Below the pieces are notes generated by a model. The model saw only the letters and a program-made list of their open reading frames with translations, was not told the origin of the DNA and did not search any database. A DNA stretch of 43,792 nucleotides from Spirochaetota bacterium. GTDB lineage: Bacteria > Spirochaetota > Spirochaetia > Treponematales > Rectinemataceae. Position 1 is the stretch's first letter. Every line of letters begins with the position of its first letter. This document shows, piece by piece, positions 16,367-23,277 of the stretch. The stretch is taken from positions 1 to 43,792 of the forward strand of contig JAJUIB010000021.1 in NCBI GenBank assembly GCA_029265615.1, read 5' to 3'. A program made the translations under genes and the position numbers.

Positions 16367-17308
16367 TCACACGAGGAAGAAAAGCGCAGCCCCGCCTACC
16401 GCGATCGCCGCACCGAGCGCCTCGAGCGGCTTCACCTTCTGTTTGAGAATGAGTATCGACGGCGGGATGATGAGGACAGGCGTAAGCCCCATAAGCGTGC
16501 TTGCGGCACCCGCAGAGGTAGACTGAAGAGCGAACAACGAAAGAGTGACCCCCGCGAAGGGGCCGAACACCGCCCCAAGGGCGGTTGTCCGCATCGCCGC
16601 TCTGTCCCTCGGCGCCTCGCGGAAGAGCTCGCCTGAACGCCTAAAAAGGAGGGCCTGGATGAGAAAGCCGACAATCGCCGTCGCCGTACGAATCTGGGTG
16701 CCGCCTATCGCATTGTATCCGCCAAGCCCCTTTTTCGAAAGGACGAGTCCCACCGCGTTGAAAAGCACGGAAAGGAGTGCAAACACGAGGCCCTTGCCCT
16801 GACCTTTCGCGAGCGCGTCAGCCTTCAGCCATCCCCGCCAGGTGCCTCGATCTATGGGCGACGCGCCGCCACCCAGATCGCGCGCCAGCACCGTGACAAG
16901 AATTCCCGAGATGACGACGAACATGGCGAGGATCACGGCAGGCCGCATCCGCTCACCAATGAGGAAAAAGCTGAACAGTGCGGCAAAAAGCGGCGAAAGC
17001 GGCTGAAAAAGCACCGTCAACCGGGAACCGATAAGGATGTACGCGTTAAACAGAAAGTAATCCGCAACCACGAAACCGATGAGCCCCGAGAGCGGAAGGT
17101 AGAGCCATGCCTCGCGAGGGGCATCGAGCGGTAGCGGCGAGCCACGCATGATGGCACCCGCCACCGTGAGAAGACTAAAGGCGACCACGACCTTGTAGAA
17201 GTTGACGGCAAGGGCGCCGATCCGCTTCGACGCGCGTTCAAAAAAGAGCGCCGAGGCCGTCCAGCAAAGGGCCGTCCCAAAGGCGGCAAGCTCACCGTAG
17301 CGTGTCAT
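16367..17308 (-). CDS. EamA/DMT-family transporter
   Basis: This inner-membrane protein of the drug/metabolite transporter superfamily has about ten hydrophobic helices arranged as two EamA repeats. Each repeat opens with a recognisable start: GELAAFGTALCWTASALFFERASKR and KGLVFALLSVLFNAVGLVLSKKG. Each ends in the ...LTVLFQPLSPLFAALFSFFLIGERM or ...LMGLTPVLIIPPSILILKQKVKPLEALGAAI pattern. ATG 17308 is chosen because it directly precedes the first helix; the frame extends to 17506 but that extension is not membrane-like and overlaps the promoter region of the divergent gene. A TATAGT hexamer ends nine bases before this ATG, so the leader would be very short. The substrate is unknown. Confidence 0.82.
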   Translation of the reverse strand: MTRYGELAAFGTALCWTASALFFERASKRIGALAVNFYKVVVAFSLLTVAGAIMRGSPLPLDAPREAWLYLPLSGLIGFVVADYFLFNAYILIGSRLTVLFQPLSPLFAALFSFFLIGERMRPAVILAMFVVISGILVTVLARDLGGGASPIDRGTWRGWLKADALAKGQGKGLVFALLSVLFNAVGLVLSKKGLGGYNAIGGTQIRTATAIVGFLIQALLFRRSGELFREAPRDRAAMRTTALGAVFGPFAGVTLSLFALQSTSAGAASTLMGLTPVLIIPPSILILKQKVKPLEALGAAIAVGGAALFFLV

Positions 17309-17386
17309 AGTGCGGCCACTATATACGAACTTACGCCGACGCGCATAGGAGGGCCCTGCGGGGAGTTCATACGCCGCGTATCGCGT

Positions 17387-17415
17387 TTGACAGCGAAGGG
17401 AAGCAGCCCTAGATT
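17387..17415 (+). promoter_or_regulatory. Promoter of the cytidylate-kinase-like gene
   Basis: TTGACA at 17387-17392, a 17-base spacer and TAGATT at 17410-17415. It gives a leader of about 20 bases with AAGGAGGAG before ATG 17442. Confidence 0.7.
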
Positions 17416-17441
17416 TAGTGTAGCAGAAGGAAGGAGGAGCC

Positions 17442-18263
17442 ATGGCAGTCATCGCTATCGCGCGCGAACTCGCCTCGCTGGGCGAGGAAATCGCGGCCGA
17501 GCTCAAACGGAAGACCGGCTACCGGCTTGTCGACCGGGAGTATGTCGAAAAGCGCCTTGGAGACTTCGGCCTCGGGCCCGAAAAGCGCCAGAAATATGAC
17601 GAAAAGAAACCCGGCCTCTGGGCTTCGCTCTCCCAAGAACGGGACGACTACCTTCACTATCTGAAAACCATCCTCTATGAAGAGGCGGCCGAAAACGGCG
17701 CGATCGTGATCGGCCGGGGGGGCGGTTCCATTCTCCGCGGACTTGCAAATCTCGCGAGCGTCCGCATCACCTCCCCCCTCGATGTCCGCGTTGCGCGGAT
17801 ACGCAAGCTCCACGGCTGCGACGAGCGCCGAGCACTCCAGATTATCGAACAGAGCGACCACGACCGCGTTGGGTTCCAGAAGTACTTCTTCGGCACCGAT
17901 TGGCGCGACGCGCGCGAATACGGCCTTGTCATTAACACCGGCGAGCTTACCGCCGCCGAAGCGACAAATCTCATCGAGGCCTACCTCGCTATCGTGGCGA
18001 CACCCGAACGCGAGGCACAGGCGAAACTCCGCGTCGACGAACTCCTCCTCGGCCAGCGCGTGGTCACGGAAATCGTGTACGGCAAAAAGGTGCCCATCCA
18101 CTTCCTTGAGGCGGAAGCACGCGGGAGGCACATTGTCCTCCATGGCGTGGCGAACACGCAAGGCGCCATCGAAAGCGCACTTGCTGCAGCGCGATCCGTC
18201 CCCGGTGTCGAAGACGCGGAAAGCGCCATACAGATTGTCCAGGAGTTTACGGTCATGCCCTGA
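17442..18263 (+). CDS. Cytidylate kinase-like protein with C-terminal BON-like domain
   Basis: The first ~200 residues belong to the cytidylate-kinase-like family: IAIARELASLGEEIAAELKRKTGYRLVDREYVEK near the N-terminus, GAIVIGRGGGSILRG, ITSPLDVRVARI and a YGLVINTGELT segment. The canonical nucleotide-binding loop is replaced by the ARELASLGEEIA form typical of this family, so phosphoryl transfer to CMP is not assured. The last ~70 residues (VVTEIVYGKK... IVLHGVANTQGAIESALAAARSVPGVEDAESAIQIV) resemble a BON domain, usually a membrane- or ligand-binding module. The combination is unusual. AAGGAGGAG precedes ATG 17442. It is divergent from the EamA gene and followed by rlmB with its own promoter. 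Confidence 0.72.
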   Translation: MAVIAIARELASLGEEIAAELKRKTGYRLVDREYVEKRLGDFGLGPEKRQKYDEKKPGLWASLSQERDDYLHYLKTILYEEAAENGAIVIGRGGGSILRGLANLASVRITSPLDVRVARIRKLHGCDERRALQIIEQSDHDRVGFQKYFFGTDWRDAREYGLVINTGELTAAEATNLIEAYLAIVATPEREAQAKLRVDELLLGQRVVTEIVYGKKVPIHFLEAEARGRHIVLHGVANTQGAIESALAAARSVPGVEDAESAIQIVQEFTVMP

Positions 18264-18285
18264 TTCCCCCGCCTTCGGCATGCGC

Positions 18286-18324
18286 TTGCGCCCTCGCCTC
18301 GCTTCAGCCTAGTATGGCGTCATG
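18286..18324 (+). promoter_or_regulatory. Leaderless promoter of the rRNA methylase gene
   Basis: TTGCGC at 18286-18291, an 18-base spacer, TAGTAT at 18310-18315, six bases, then ATG at 18322. The region upstream of the ATG holds no Shine-Dalgarno. Confidence 0.62.
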
Positions 18325-19071
18325 CGTAGGCTTTCAGGCTTTCATGCCATCGAGGAATACCTCAAAAGCGGCAAGGCGGGGGGGCGCATCCTCGTTGCAG
18401 GCTCGGGGCCGCGGATCAAAACCATTCTCGAGCTTGCCCGCAAGGCTGGCCTTGCGGTTGAAGTCCGCCGCGCCGAAGAGCTTGACCGCCTCGACCCCGC
18501 AAACCGCGGGATCATCCTCGAAACCGAACACGAAGCAGTCGCTGGGGAAGTAGACGTGGACGAATTCCTTGCGCGTGCGAAGGACTCAGGTCGCGCCCTC
18601 GTCCTCGTCCTCGACCATGTTGAGGATCCGCAGAACCTCGGCGCCCTCGTCCGTTCCGCGGACGTCTTCGCCTGCGACCTCGTCGTTGTGCCGCGTCGGC
18701 GTGCCGCGCCGCTTTCCGACGCGGCCGCCCGCGCCTCCGCGGGCGCCCTCGCCCACGTCCCCGTGGCCCTTGTGCCAAATCTTGCGGAAACTCTGCGGCG
18801 TCTCGCCGAGGCGGGCTTTTGGAGGTATGCCGCCGATATGGACGGCACGCCGCTTCCCCAGGCGGAGCTCCCCGGGAAATTCGTCCTCGTTCTCGGAAAC
18901 GAAGGCGCAGGAGTTTCGCGCGTTCTCCGCGCCGAGTGCGACGGCACCCTCGCGATCCCCCAGGCAGGGCACGTGGATTCGCTCAACGTTTCGGCCGCCG
19001 GCGCGATATTTCTGTACGAATACCGCAGACGGTATCCCGTCCCCGGCGCCTTAAGCGGTGAGGAAGGATGA
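18322..19071 (+). CDS. rlmB: SpoU/TrmH-family RNA 2'-O-methyltransferase (RlmB-like)
   Basis: This is a SAM-dependent ribose methylase, most likely for 23S rRNA G2251. The short substrate-binding N-domain begins RLSGFHAIEEYLKSG. The trefoil-knot SPOUT domain follows with VLVLDHVEDPQNLGALVRSADVF (motif 1, with N and R), LVLGNEGAGVSRVL (motif 2) and IPQAGHVDSLNVSAAGAIFLYEY (motif 3). The 249 residues are a normal length. The protein starts at the only ATG compatible with the promoter, six bases after a -10 hexamer. RlmB versus another member of the same family (for example a tRNA methylase) cannot be decided from motifs alone. Confidence 0.85.
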   Translation: MRRLSGFHAIEEYLKSGKAGGRILVAGSGPRIKTILELARKAGLAVEVRRAEELDRLDPANRGIILETEHEAVAGEVDVDEFLARAKDSGRALVLVLDHVEDPQNLGALVRSADVFACDLVVVPRRRAAPLSDAAARASAGALAHVPVALVPNLAETLRRLAEAGFWRYAADMDGTPLPQAELPGKFVLVLGNEGAGVSRVLRAECDGTLAIPQAGHVDSLNVSAAGAIFLYEYRRRYPVPGALSGEEG

Positions 19072-19090
19072 GCGTGTACGTGTGCACGCT
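19071..19090. terminator. Hairpin after the rRNA methylase gene
   Basis: AGCGTG (19071-19076) and CACGCT (19085-19090) pair across an eight-base loop directly after the rlmB stop codon. The following bases (ATCTCCTTG) hold no T tract, so this is a weak terminator or operator candidate. Confidence 0.3.
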
Positions 19091-19096
19091 ATCTCC

Positions 19097-19136
19097 TTGT
19101 AAGTTATAAAGTCATAGCCGATACTCAAGCTATAGT
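19097..19136 (+). promoter_or_regulatory. Promoter region of the histidine kinase gene
   Basis: TTGTAA at 19097-19102, a 17-base spacer and GATACT at 19120-19125 fit a sigma-70 promoter. A second -10-like TATAGT lies at 19131-19136, nine bases before a GTG that opens a leader ORF. Which one is used cannot be told from sequence. Confidence 0.45.
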
Positions 19137-19145
19137 GCATCGTCG

Positions 19146-19211
19146 GTGCCAGCACCTTGCGCCGGCTCGACTCAGGAAGAGGGGCTTTGCCCATACAAAA
19201 AGGAAGCATGA
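19146..19211 (+). CDS. Possible 21-codon leader ORF overlapping the histidine kinase start
   Basis: A GTG at 19146 opens a 21-codon frame whose TGA (19209-19211) overlaps the kinase ATG (19208) as ATGA. The nearest -10 hexamer, TATAGT, ends nine bases before the GTG, so the message would begin within about three bases of it. The 3' end contains AAGGAAG, too close to 19208 for a standard ribosome site but suitable for re-initiation. It resembles the leader ORFs at 8020 and 8679, but with looser spacing. Confidence 0.35.
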   Translation: MPAPCAGSTQEEGLCPYKKEA

Positions 19212-20686
19212 TGGCGGACACCCCAGCGTACGCTCCGCAGCTGTGCCCGACACCCCACGACGGCGCATACGCGCCCGACGAGGCGGCGAACCTCGACCAC
19301 GCCGAACGCCGATTTCGGGAGCTACTCGACCGCGCACCGATCGGCATCGCCCATCACCGCATGATCTATGACGACGAAGGACGGGCGGTCGACTACTTTT
19401 TCCTCGCCGCAAACAAGGCCTACAAAGAGCTCACTGGCGTCGATCCCGTCGGCAAGCGCGTGACGGAAGCCTTTCCCGGCATCGAGCGCGATCCCTTTGA
19501 CTGGATAGGCCTCTATGCCGAGGTCGTCGCCACCGGCGTGGAGAAGCGCTTCAGCCAGTACTTTGCGCTTAATGACCGGTACTATGACTGCGTCGCCTTC
19601 CGCAACGCCCCTGGATGCTTCGTCGTCGCCTTCAATGAGATAACCGAGCAAAAACGCACCGAAGCCGAACTCGAACGGGAGAAGCGCCTCCTACGTACCA
19701 TCATGGACACAAGTCCCGTGGGCATCGCGACGGTCGATGTCGATGGCGCCATAACCTATGCCAACAAGCGCGCCGAAGAGATACTCGGGCTTTCGCGCGA
19801 CGACATAACAAACCGCGCCTACAACGCGCCTGCGTGGAAGTCGACCACGCTTGATGGTCGGCCGCTTCCTGATGAGGAGCAACCCTTCATGGTGGTGAAA
19901 CGGCGCAACGCGCCCGCCTACGGCATACGACACGCCATTGAATGGCCAAATGGGCGGCGAGTGATCCTCTCGGTGAACGGCAGCCCCATTCTCGGGCCGA
20001 ACGGGGAATTCCGCGGCATGGTGGCAACCTTCGAAGACATCACCGAGCAGCGAGCCGCCGAGGAGCGCATCGAGGCAATGCTCCGTGAAAAGGAGCTCAT
20101 CCTCAAGGAAACGCACCATCGGGTCAAAAACAACCTCCTTGTCGCCGCGAGTCTTCTTGATCTTGAGGCCGAACAACAGAGCGACGAGCGCTGCAGTGCG
20201 GCGATCGATGCTGCGGCCGAGCGCGTACGCGCGCTCATGAGCCTCTACGACCGCCTTTACCGCTCGGGGGGCGAGGGTTTTCGGCACCTCGACGAGGCGC
20301 TTCCGCCCCTCCTCGACGAAATCGTGACGCTCGTGTCGTCTCGCACGCGCCTCAGCCTCGAAACAGCCATCGAGCATGTCGAAATCCCGGCAAAGGACCT
20401 TGTCACGATCGGCATCATCCTCAACGAGCTTGTCGCGAATTCCGCAAAATACGCCTTTGGTCGCCGCACCGATGGCCGCATCACCGTGAGCGCACGGCGC
20501 GACGGCAGAGAACTCAGGCTCAGGTACGCGGACGACGGCGTCGGCCTTCCCACCTCGATTGGCTTCGACGAGTCTTCAGGCTTTGGCATGCGGCTTGTCG
20601 GCGTCCTGGCCGAGCAGCTCAAGGCCCGCGCGCACATCGAACGGGGCACAGGCGCAGCCTTCGAATTTGTCATCCCGCTCCTCTAA
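19208..20686 (+). CDS. PAS-domain sensor histidine kinase (HisKA_2 type)
   Basis: This is a cytoplasmic sensor kinase: no transmembrane segment is visible in its 492 residues. Two PAS-like domains come first: about residues 30-150 (FRELLDRAPIGIAHHRM... ending FNEITEQKRTEAE) and 155-290 (TIMDTSPVGIATVDVDGAITYANKRAEEILG... ending TFEDITEQRAAEE). The phosphoacceptor segment LKETHHRVKNNLLVAASLLDLE is of the HisKA_2 kind. The ATPase domain has IGIILNELVANSAKYAF (N box), YADDGVGLP (G1) and GFGMRLV (G2). ATG 19208 or 19211 fits AAGGAAG at 19200-19206; 19208 also makes the ATGA overlap. No response regulator is adjacent, so its partner is encoded elsewhere. Its stop codon overlaps that of the convergent GH13 gene. 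Confidence 0.87.
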   Translation: MMADTPAYAPQLCPTPHDGAYAPDEAANLDHAERRFRELLDRAPIGIAHHRMIYDDEGRAVDYFFLAANKAYKELTGVDPVGKRVTEAFPGIERDPFDWIGLYAEVVATGVEKRFSQYFALNDRYYDCVAFRNAPGCFVVAFNEITEQKRTEAELEREKRLLRTIMDTSPVGIATVDVDGAITYANKRAEEILGLSRDDITNRAYNAPAWKSTTLDGRPLPDEEQPFMVVKRRNAPAYGIRHAIEWPNGRRVILSVNGSPILGPNGEFRGMVATFEDITEQRAAEERIEAMLREKELILKETHHRVKNNLLVAASLLDLEAEQQSDERCSAAIDAAAERVRALMSLYDRLYRSGGEGFRHLDEALPPLLDEIVTLVSSRTRLSLETAIEHVEIPAKDLVTIGIILNELVANSAKYAFGRRTDGRITVSARRDGRELRLRYADDGVGLPTSIGFDESSGFGMRLVGVLAEQLKARAHIERGTGAAFEFVIPLL

Positions 20687-21969
20687 GGCCGGGCAAGCTC
20701 GAGGACGATTGGTTCCATCCTGAGCTCCACGCGGCCCGACAAGGCCATCCTTTCGCCCGTAAGGAGATCCCTCCCCGCAAGAGCTTCAGGGAGCGTCACG
20801 CGGCCCGACCTCCCGTCAAGGTTGAGGAGAGCGACAACGCGACGCACACCGCCCGAACGCTCAAGGAGAACGACCCCCGCCTGGAGCTCCTGTGCAGCCC
20901 AACACGGCTCGCGGCTACGCACGGCCTTGGTCGCGCGGTGCGCCGCGCCGAACCAGGCCTCAAAGGCTGCATCGCCCGAGGACCAATCAACAGGATCCTT
21001 GTCGAAAAGACTCGGCCGTCGTTCGATCGCGCACTCCTCGCCCATATAAGCAAGAAACACGCCATCCAGGAGCATGGTAAAAAGTGTCCAATTCTTAAGG
21101 CGGGCTCCTCGCCCGAAGCGGAAGGCGGCGCGGGGCTGGTCGTGGTTTTCGAGAAACCGCGTCTTGACGGCGTGCACAGGCAGCGTCGCACTCTGCGCCG
21201 CGAGGGCGCGGAGATAGCCCGCGATGCTCCCCTCGCCGGACCATGCCGCCTCAAGTTCAGCCCTGCTGTCGTAGTCGTAGCTAAGGTCGAAGGCCTCATG
21301 GAGTTCGGCGTCGCAGGCCGCATACATTCCGCGGGAACGAACCTCGGCGACAAATTCCTTGTGGACGCTTTCGGCGAGCCAGACGATCCGCCTCCGCGAG
21401 GCGAGGCGGCTGCGTGCCGCCTTCCAAAACTCAAGCGGCACAAGGCTCGCCACATCGCAGCGGAAGCCATCAACCCCTCGTTCAGCCCACAGTTCGAGCG
21501 TCGCGATCTGGTAGTCCCAAAGCTCGCGATGCGTATAATCAAGATCGACAACGTCGGACCAATCGGCGAAGCGCGGCGCAGGCCTTCCTCCACCGTCCTT
21601 CCAAAACCACTCACCGTGCTCGCGAGCAAGCACCGAATCGGGGCTTGTGTGATTGTAGACAACATCGATGAGCACCTTGAGGCCGAGACCGTGCGCCGCG
21701 TCGACAAAGCGGCAAAAAGCCGACTCGCCACCGAGCGCGGGATCGACCGCGCGGTAGTCCGCGATCGCATATGGGCTTCCAAGGCGACCCTTCCGCGCGG
21801 CGGTCCCGATCGGATGGATGGGAAGGAGACAGACGAAATCAAAACCGAGGCGGCGTGCGCGCTCAAGCGCGGGAAGGGCCGCGTCAAAGGTGCCCTCCTG
21901 CGAAAAGTTGCGCACAAAGATTTGGTAGATAGACCTGCCCCTTAGGCTTTGAGGCGTGTCGACGGCCAT
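20683..21969 (-). CDS. Alpha-amylase family (GH13) glycosidase
   Basis: This is a cytoplasmic alpha-glucan or alpha-glucoside-active enzyme; no signal peptide is present. The GH13 conserved regions are in order: LIDVVYNHTSPDS (region I), GVDGFRCDVASLVP with the nucleophile Asp (II), IVWLAESV with the acid/base Glu (III) and RFLENHDQPRAA with the transition-state Asp (IV). The N-terminus RGRSIYQIFVRNFSQEGTF begins the barrel at once, as in the shorter oligosaccharide-acting members. The C-terminal ~70 residues form a small beta domain. AAGGAGG stands just upstream of ATG 21969, and a TATACT -10 lies about 45 bases upstream. Exact substrate specificity is not readable. It is divergent from aroB. 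Confidence 0.9.
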   Translation of the reverse strand: MAVDTPQSLRGRSIYQIFVRNFSQEGTFDAALPALERARRLGFDFVCLLPIHPIGTAARKGRLGSPYAIADYRAVDPALGGESAFCRFVDAAHGLGLKVLIDVVYNHTSPDSVLAREHGEWFWKDGGGRPAPRFADWSDVVDLDYTHRELWDYQIATLELWAERGVDGFRCDVASLVPLEFWKAARSRLASRRRIVWLAESVHKEFVAEVRSRGMYAACDAELHEAFDLSYDYDSRAELEAAWSGEGSIAGYLRALAAQSATLPVHAVKTRFLENHDQPRAAFRFGRGARLKNWTLFTMLLDGVFLAYMGEECAIERRPSLFDKDPVDWSSGDAAFEAWFGAAHRATKAVRSREPCWAAQELQAGVVLLERSGGVRRVVALLNLDGRSGRVTLPEALAGRDLLTGERMALSGRVELRMEPIVLELARP

Positions 21970-21989
21970 ACAGGCCTCCTTGCATCGCG

Positions 21990-22027
21990 TTGTTCAAACA
22001 CTTTAGGCTAGTATACGAACGCTCGTG
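21990..22027. promoter_or_regulatory. Divergent promoter region of the GH13 gene and aroB
   Basis: The sequence GCTAGTATACG serves both strands. On the minus strand it reads TATACT, about 45 bases before the GH13 start. On the plus strand TATACG (22012-22017), with TTGTTC (21990-21995) 16 bases upstream, stands seven bases before a GTG at 22025 that opens a leader ORF. The two -10 elements overlap, so the promoters may exclude each other. Confidence 0.45.
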
Positions 22028-22075
22028 CCAAAAATGCCAGCGTCGCCCCCAAAACAGCGAGAGGCCCTGCCATGA
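22025..22075 (+). CDS. Leaderless 16-codon leader ORF overlapping aroB
   Basis: A GTG seven bases after TATACG opens the frame MPKMPASPPKQREALP, whose TGA (22073-22075) overlaps the aroB ATG (22072) as ATGA. GAGAGG near its end could assist re-initiation. It is the third case of this arrangement with tight spacing in the window. Function as a coupling leader is inferred. Confidence 0.42.
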   Translation: MPKMPASPPKQREALP

Positions 22076-23277
22076 AACGACAAAGCGACCCCGTGGGCGC
22101 ACCGAGGAAGTCCGAGACGAAAAGCACGACCGAAGCTGCGGCGTATGACGGGGACATCGCGCTCGGCCAGAATGCGGTATTCCGGCTCGCGCCGCTCGAT
22201 GGGCCCCAGGGGCTTTTAGCCTTCGTCGATCCTGAACGCACGGTCGTCATTGCTGACAAACGGACGCGCGCCTTTGTGCCAGAAGGCCTCAAGAAGGCGC
22301 ATCTCGCCCTGGTCCCCCGGGGCGAAGCGGCGAAAACCCTTTCCGTCGCCGAAGCGCTGTACGACGAATTCTTCGACCGGGGCGTTGACCGCGACTTCAG
22401 CGTGGTCGCGCTAGGCGGTGGATCCGTCTTGGACCTTGCGGGCTTCGTCGCTTCGACGTGGATGCGAGGCATCGATTTCGGCTATGCACCCACGACGCTC
22501 CTTTCGATGCTCGACGCCTCGATCGGGGGAAAAACGGGCCTAGATTTCCGCGGCCGGAAGAACCTCATCGGCACCTTCGCTTCACCGCGCTTTGTCCTTG
22601 CCGACACGCGCGTCCTTTCCGAGCTTCCCGCCACGGAGCTCGCAGGCGGCTTCGCCGAGGCGGTAAAACACGCCATCATCGAGGGGGATGAGCACTTCGC
22701 GACGCTCGAATCGGCGCTCGAAGAGTCTGGCATTCCAAGACTCGACGTGTTGCCCGAAATAATTAGGAGATCCGCCGCCGTGAAGGCGCGCATCGTGCAA
22801 GAGGACCCGCGCGACGAGGGGTTTAGGTCCTTGCTCAACCTTGGCCACACCTTTGGACACGCGGTCGAGGCTGCGGCGGGCATCGCGCACGGCCATGCCG
22901 TCGCGGTGGGACTCGTCACGGCATTCCGTTTCGCGGAACGCATCCTGGAGGAAGGGCGTGCTGCGCGCCGCGCCGCGCAGGACGGAGCGCGTGTCGCCGC
23001 GCTTCTTCGCCGCGCTGGGCTCCCGACGACAATCGACGAAGCGTTCGCCGAAACGTTCTCCGGCACGTTCGCCGGCACGTTCGCCGGCACGTTCGCCGGC
23101 ACGGCGATGCAAAAAGCGCCCCCCTCCGCCCGATCGGAAGCTCAAGCGGCGCTTTTTGCGGACAAAAAGCGCCGCGGAAAGACGCTCCGCTTCGTCCTCC
23201 CTCGGGGGATCGGCGCGGTCGAACTCGTGCGCCTCCCCCTTTCGTCGATAGCCGATTTCATCATGGAGGCGCCATGA
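22072..23277 (+). CDS. aroB: 3-Dehydroquinate synthase with an internal tandem repeat
   Basis: This enzyme converts 3-deoxy-D-arabino-heptulosonate 7-phosphate to 3-dehydroquinate, the second shikimate step, using NAD and a divalent metal. Recognisable segments are VVALGGGSVLDLAGFVAS, APTTLLSMLDASIGGKTGLDFRGRKNLIGTFASP, the metal-binding GGFAEAVKHAII, and LLNLGHTFGHAVEAA followed by GHGHAVAVGL-like residues. The 401 residues exceed the usual ~360. The extra length comes from a basic N-terminal tail and from an insertion near residues 328-343 made of four T-F-(S/A)-G units, encoded by a 12-bp tandem repeat. It overlaps aroC by ATGA. The shikimate genes aroB, aroC and the mutase gene are a tight operon. 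Confidence 0.9.
   Translation: MKRQSDPVGAPRKSETKSTTEAAAYDGDIALGQNAVFRLAPLDGPQGLLAFVDPERTVVIADKRTRAFVPEGLKKAHLALVPRGEAAKTLSVAEALYDEFFDRGVDRDFSVVALGGGSVLDLAGFVASTWMRGIDFGYAPTTLLSMLDASIGGKTGLDFRGRKNLIGTFASPRFVLADTRVLSELPATELAGGFAEAVKHAIIEGDEHFATLESALEESGIPRLDVLPEIIRRSAAVKARIVQEDPRDEGFRSLLNLGHTFGHAVEAAAGIAHGHAVAVGLVTAFRFAERILEEGRAARRAAQDGARVAALLRRAGLPTTIDEAFAETFSGTFAGTFAGTFAGTAMQKAPPSARSEAQAALFADKKRRGKTLRFVLPRGIGAVELVRLPLSSIADFIMEAP
23053..23100 (+). repeat. Four tandem 12-bp repeats inside aroB
   Basis: The unit ACGTTCGCCGGC occurs at 23065, 23077 and 23089, preceded by the one-mismatch copy ACGTTCTCCGGC at 23053. A more diverged copy (GCGTTCGCCGAA) sits just before at 23041. The repeats keep the reading frame and encode T-F-A-G units, so copy number could change without a frameshift. 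Confidence 0.93.
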
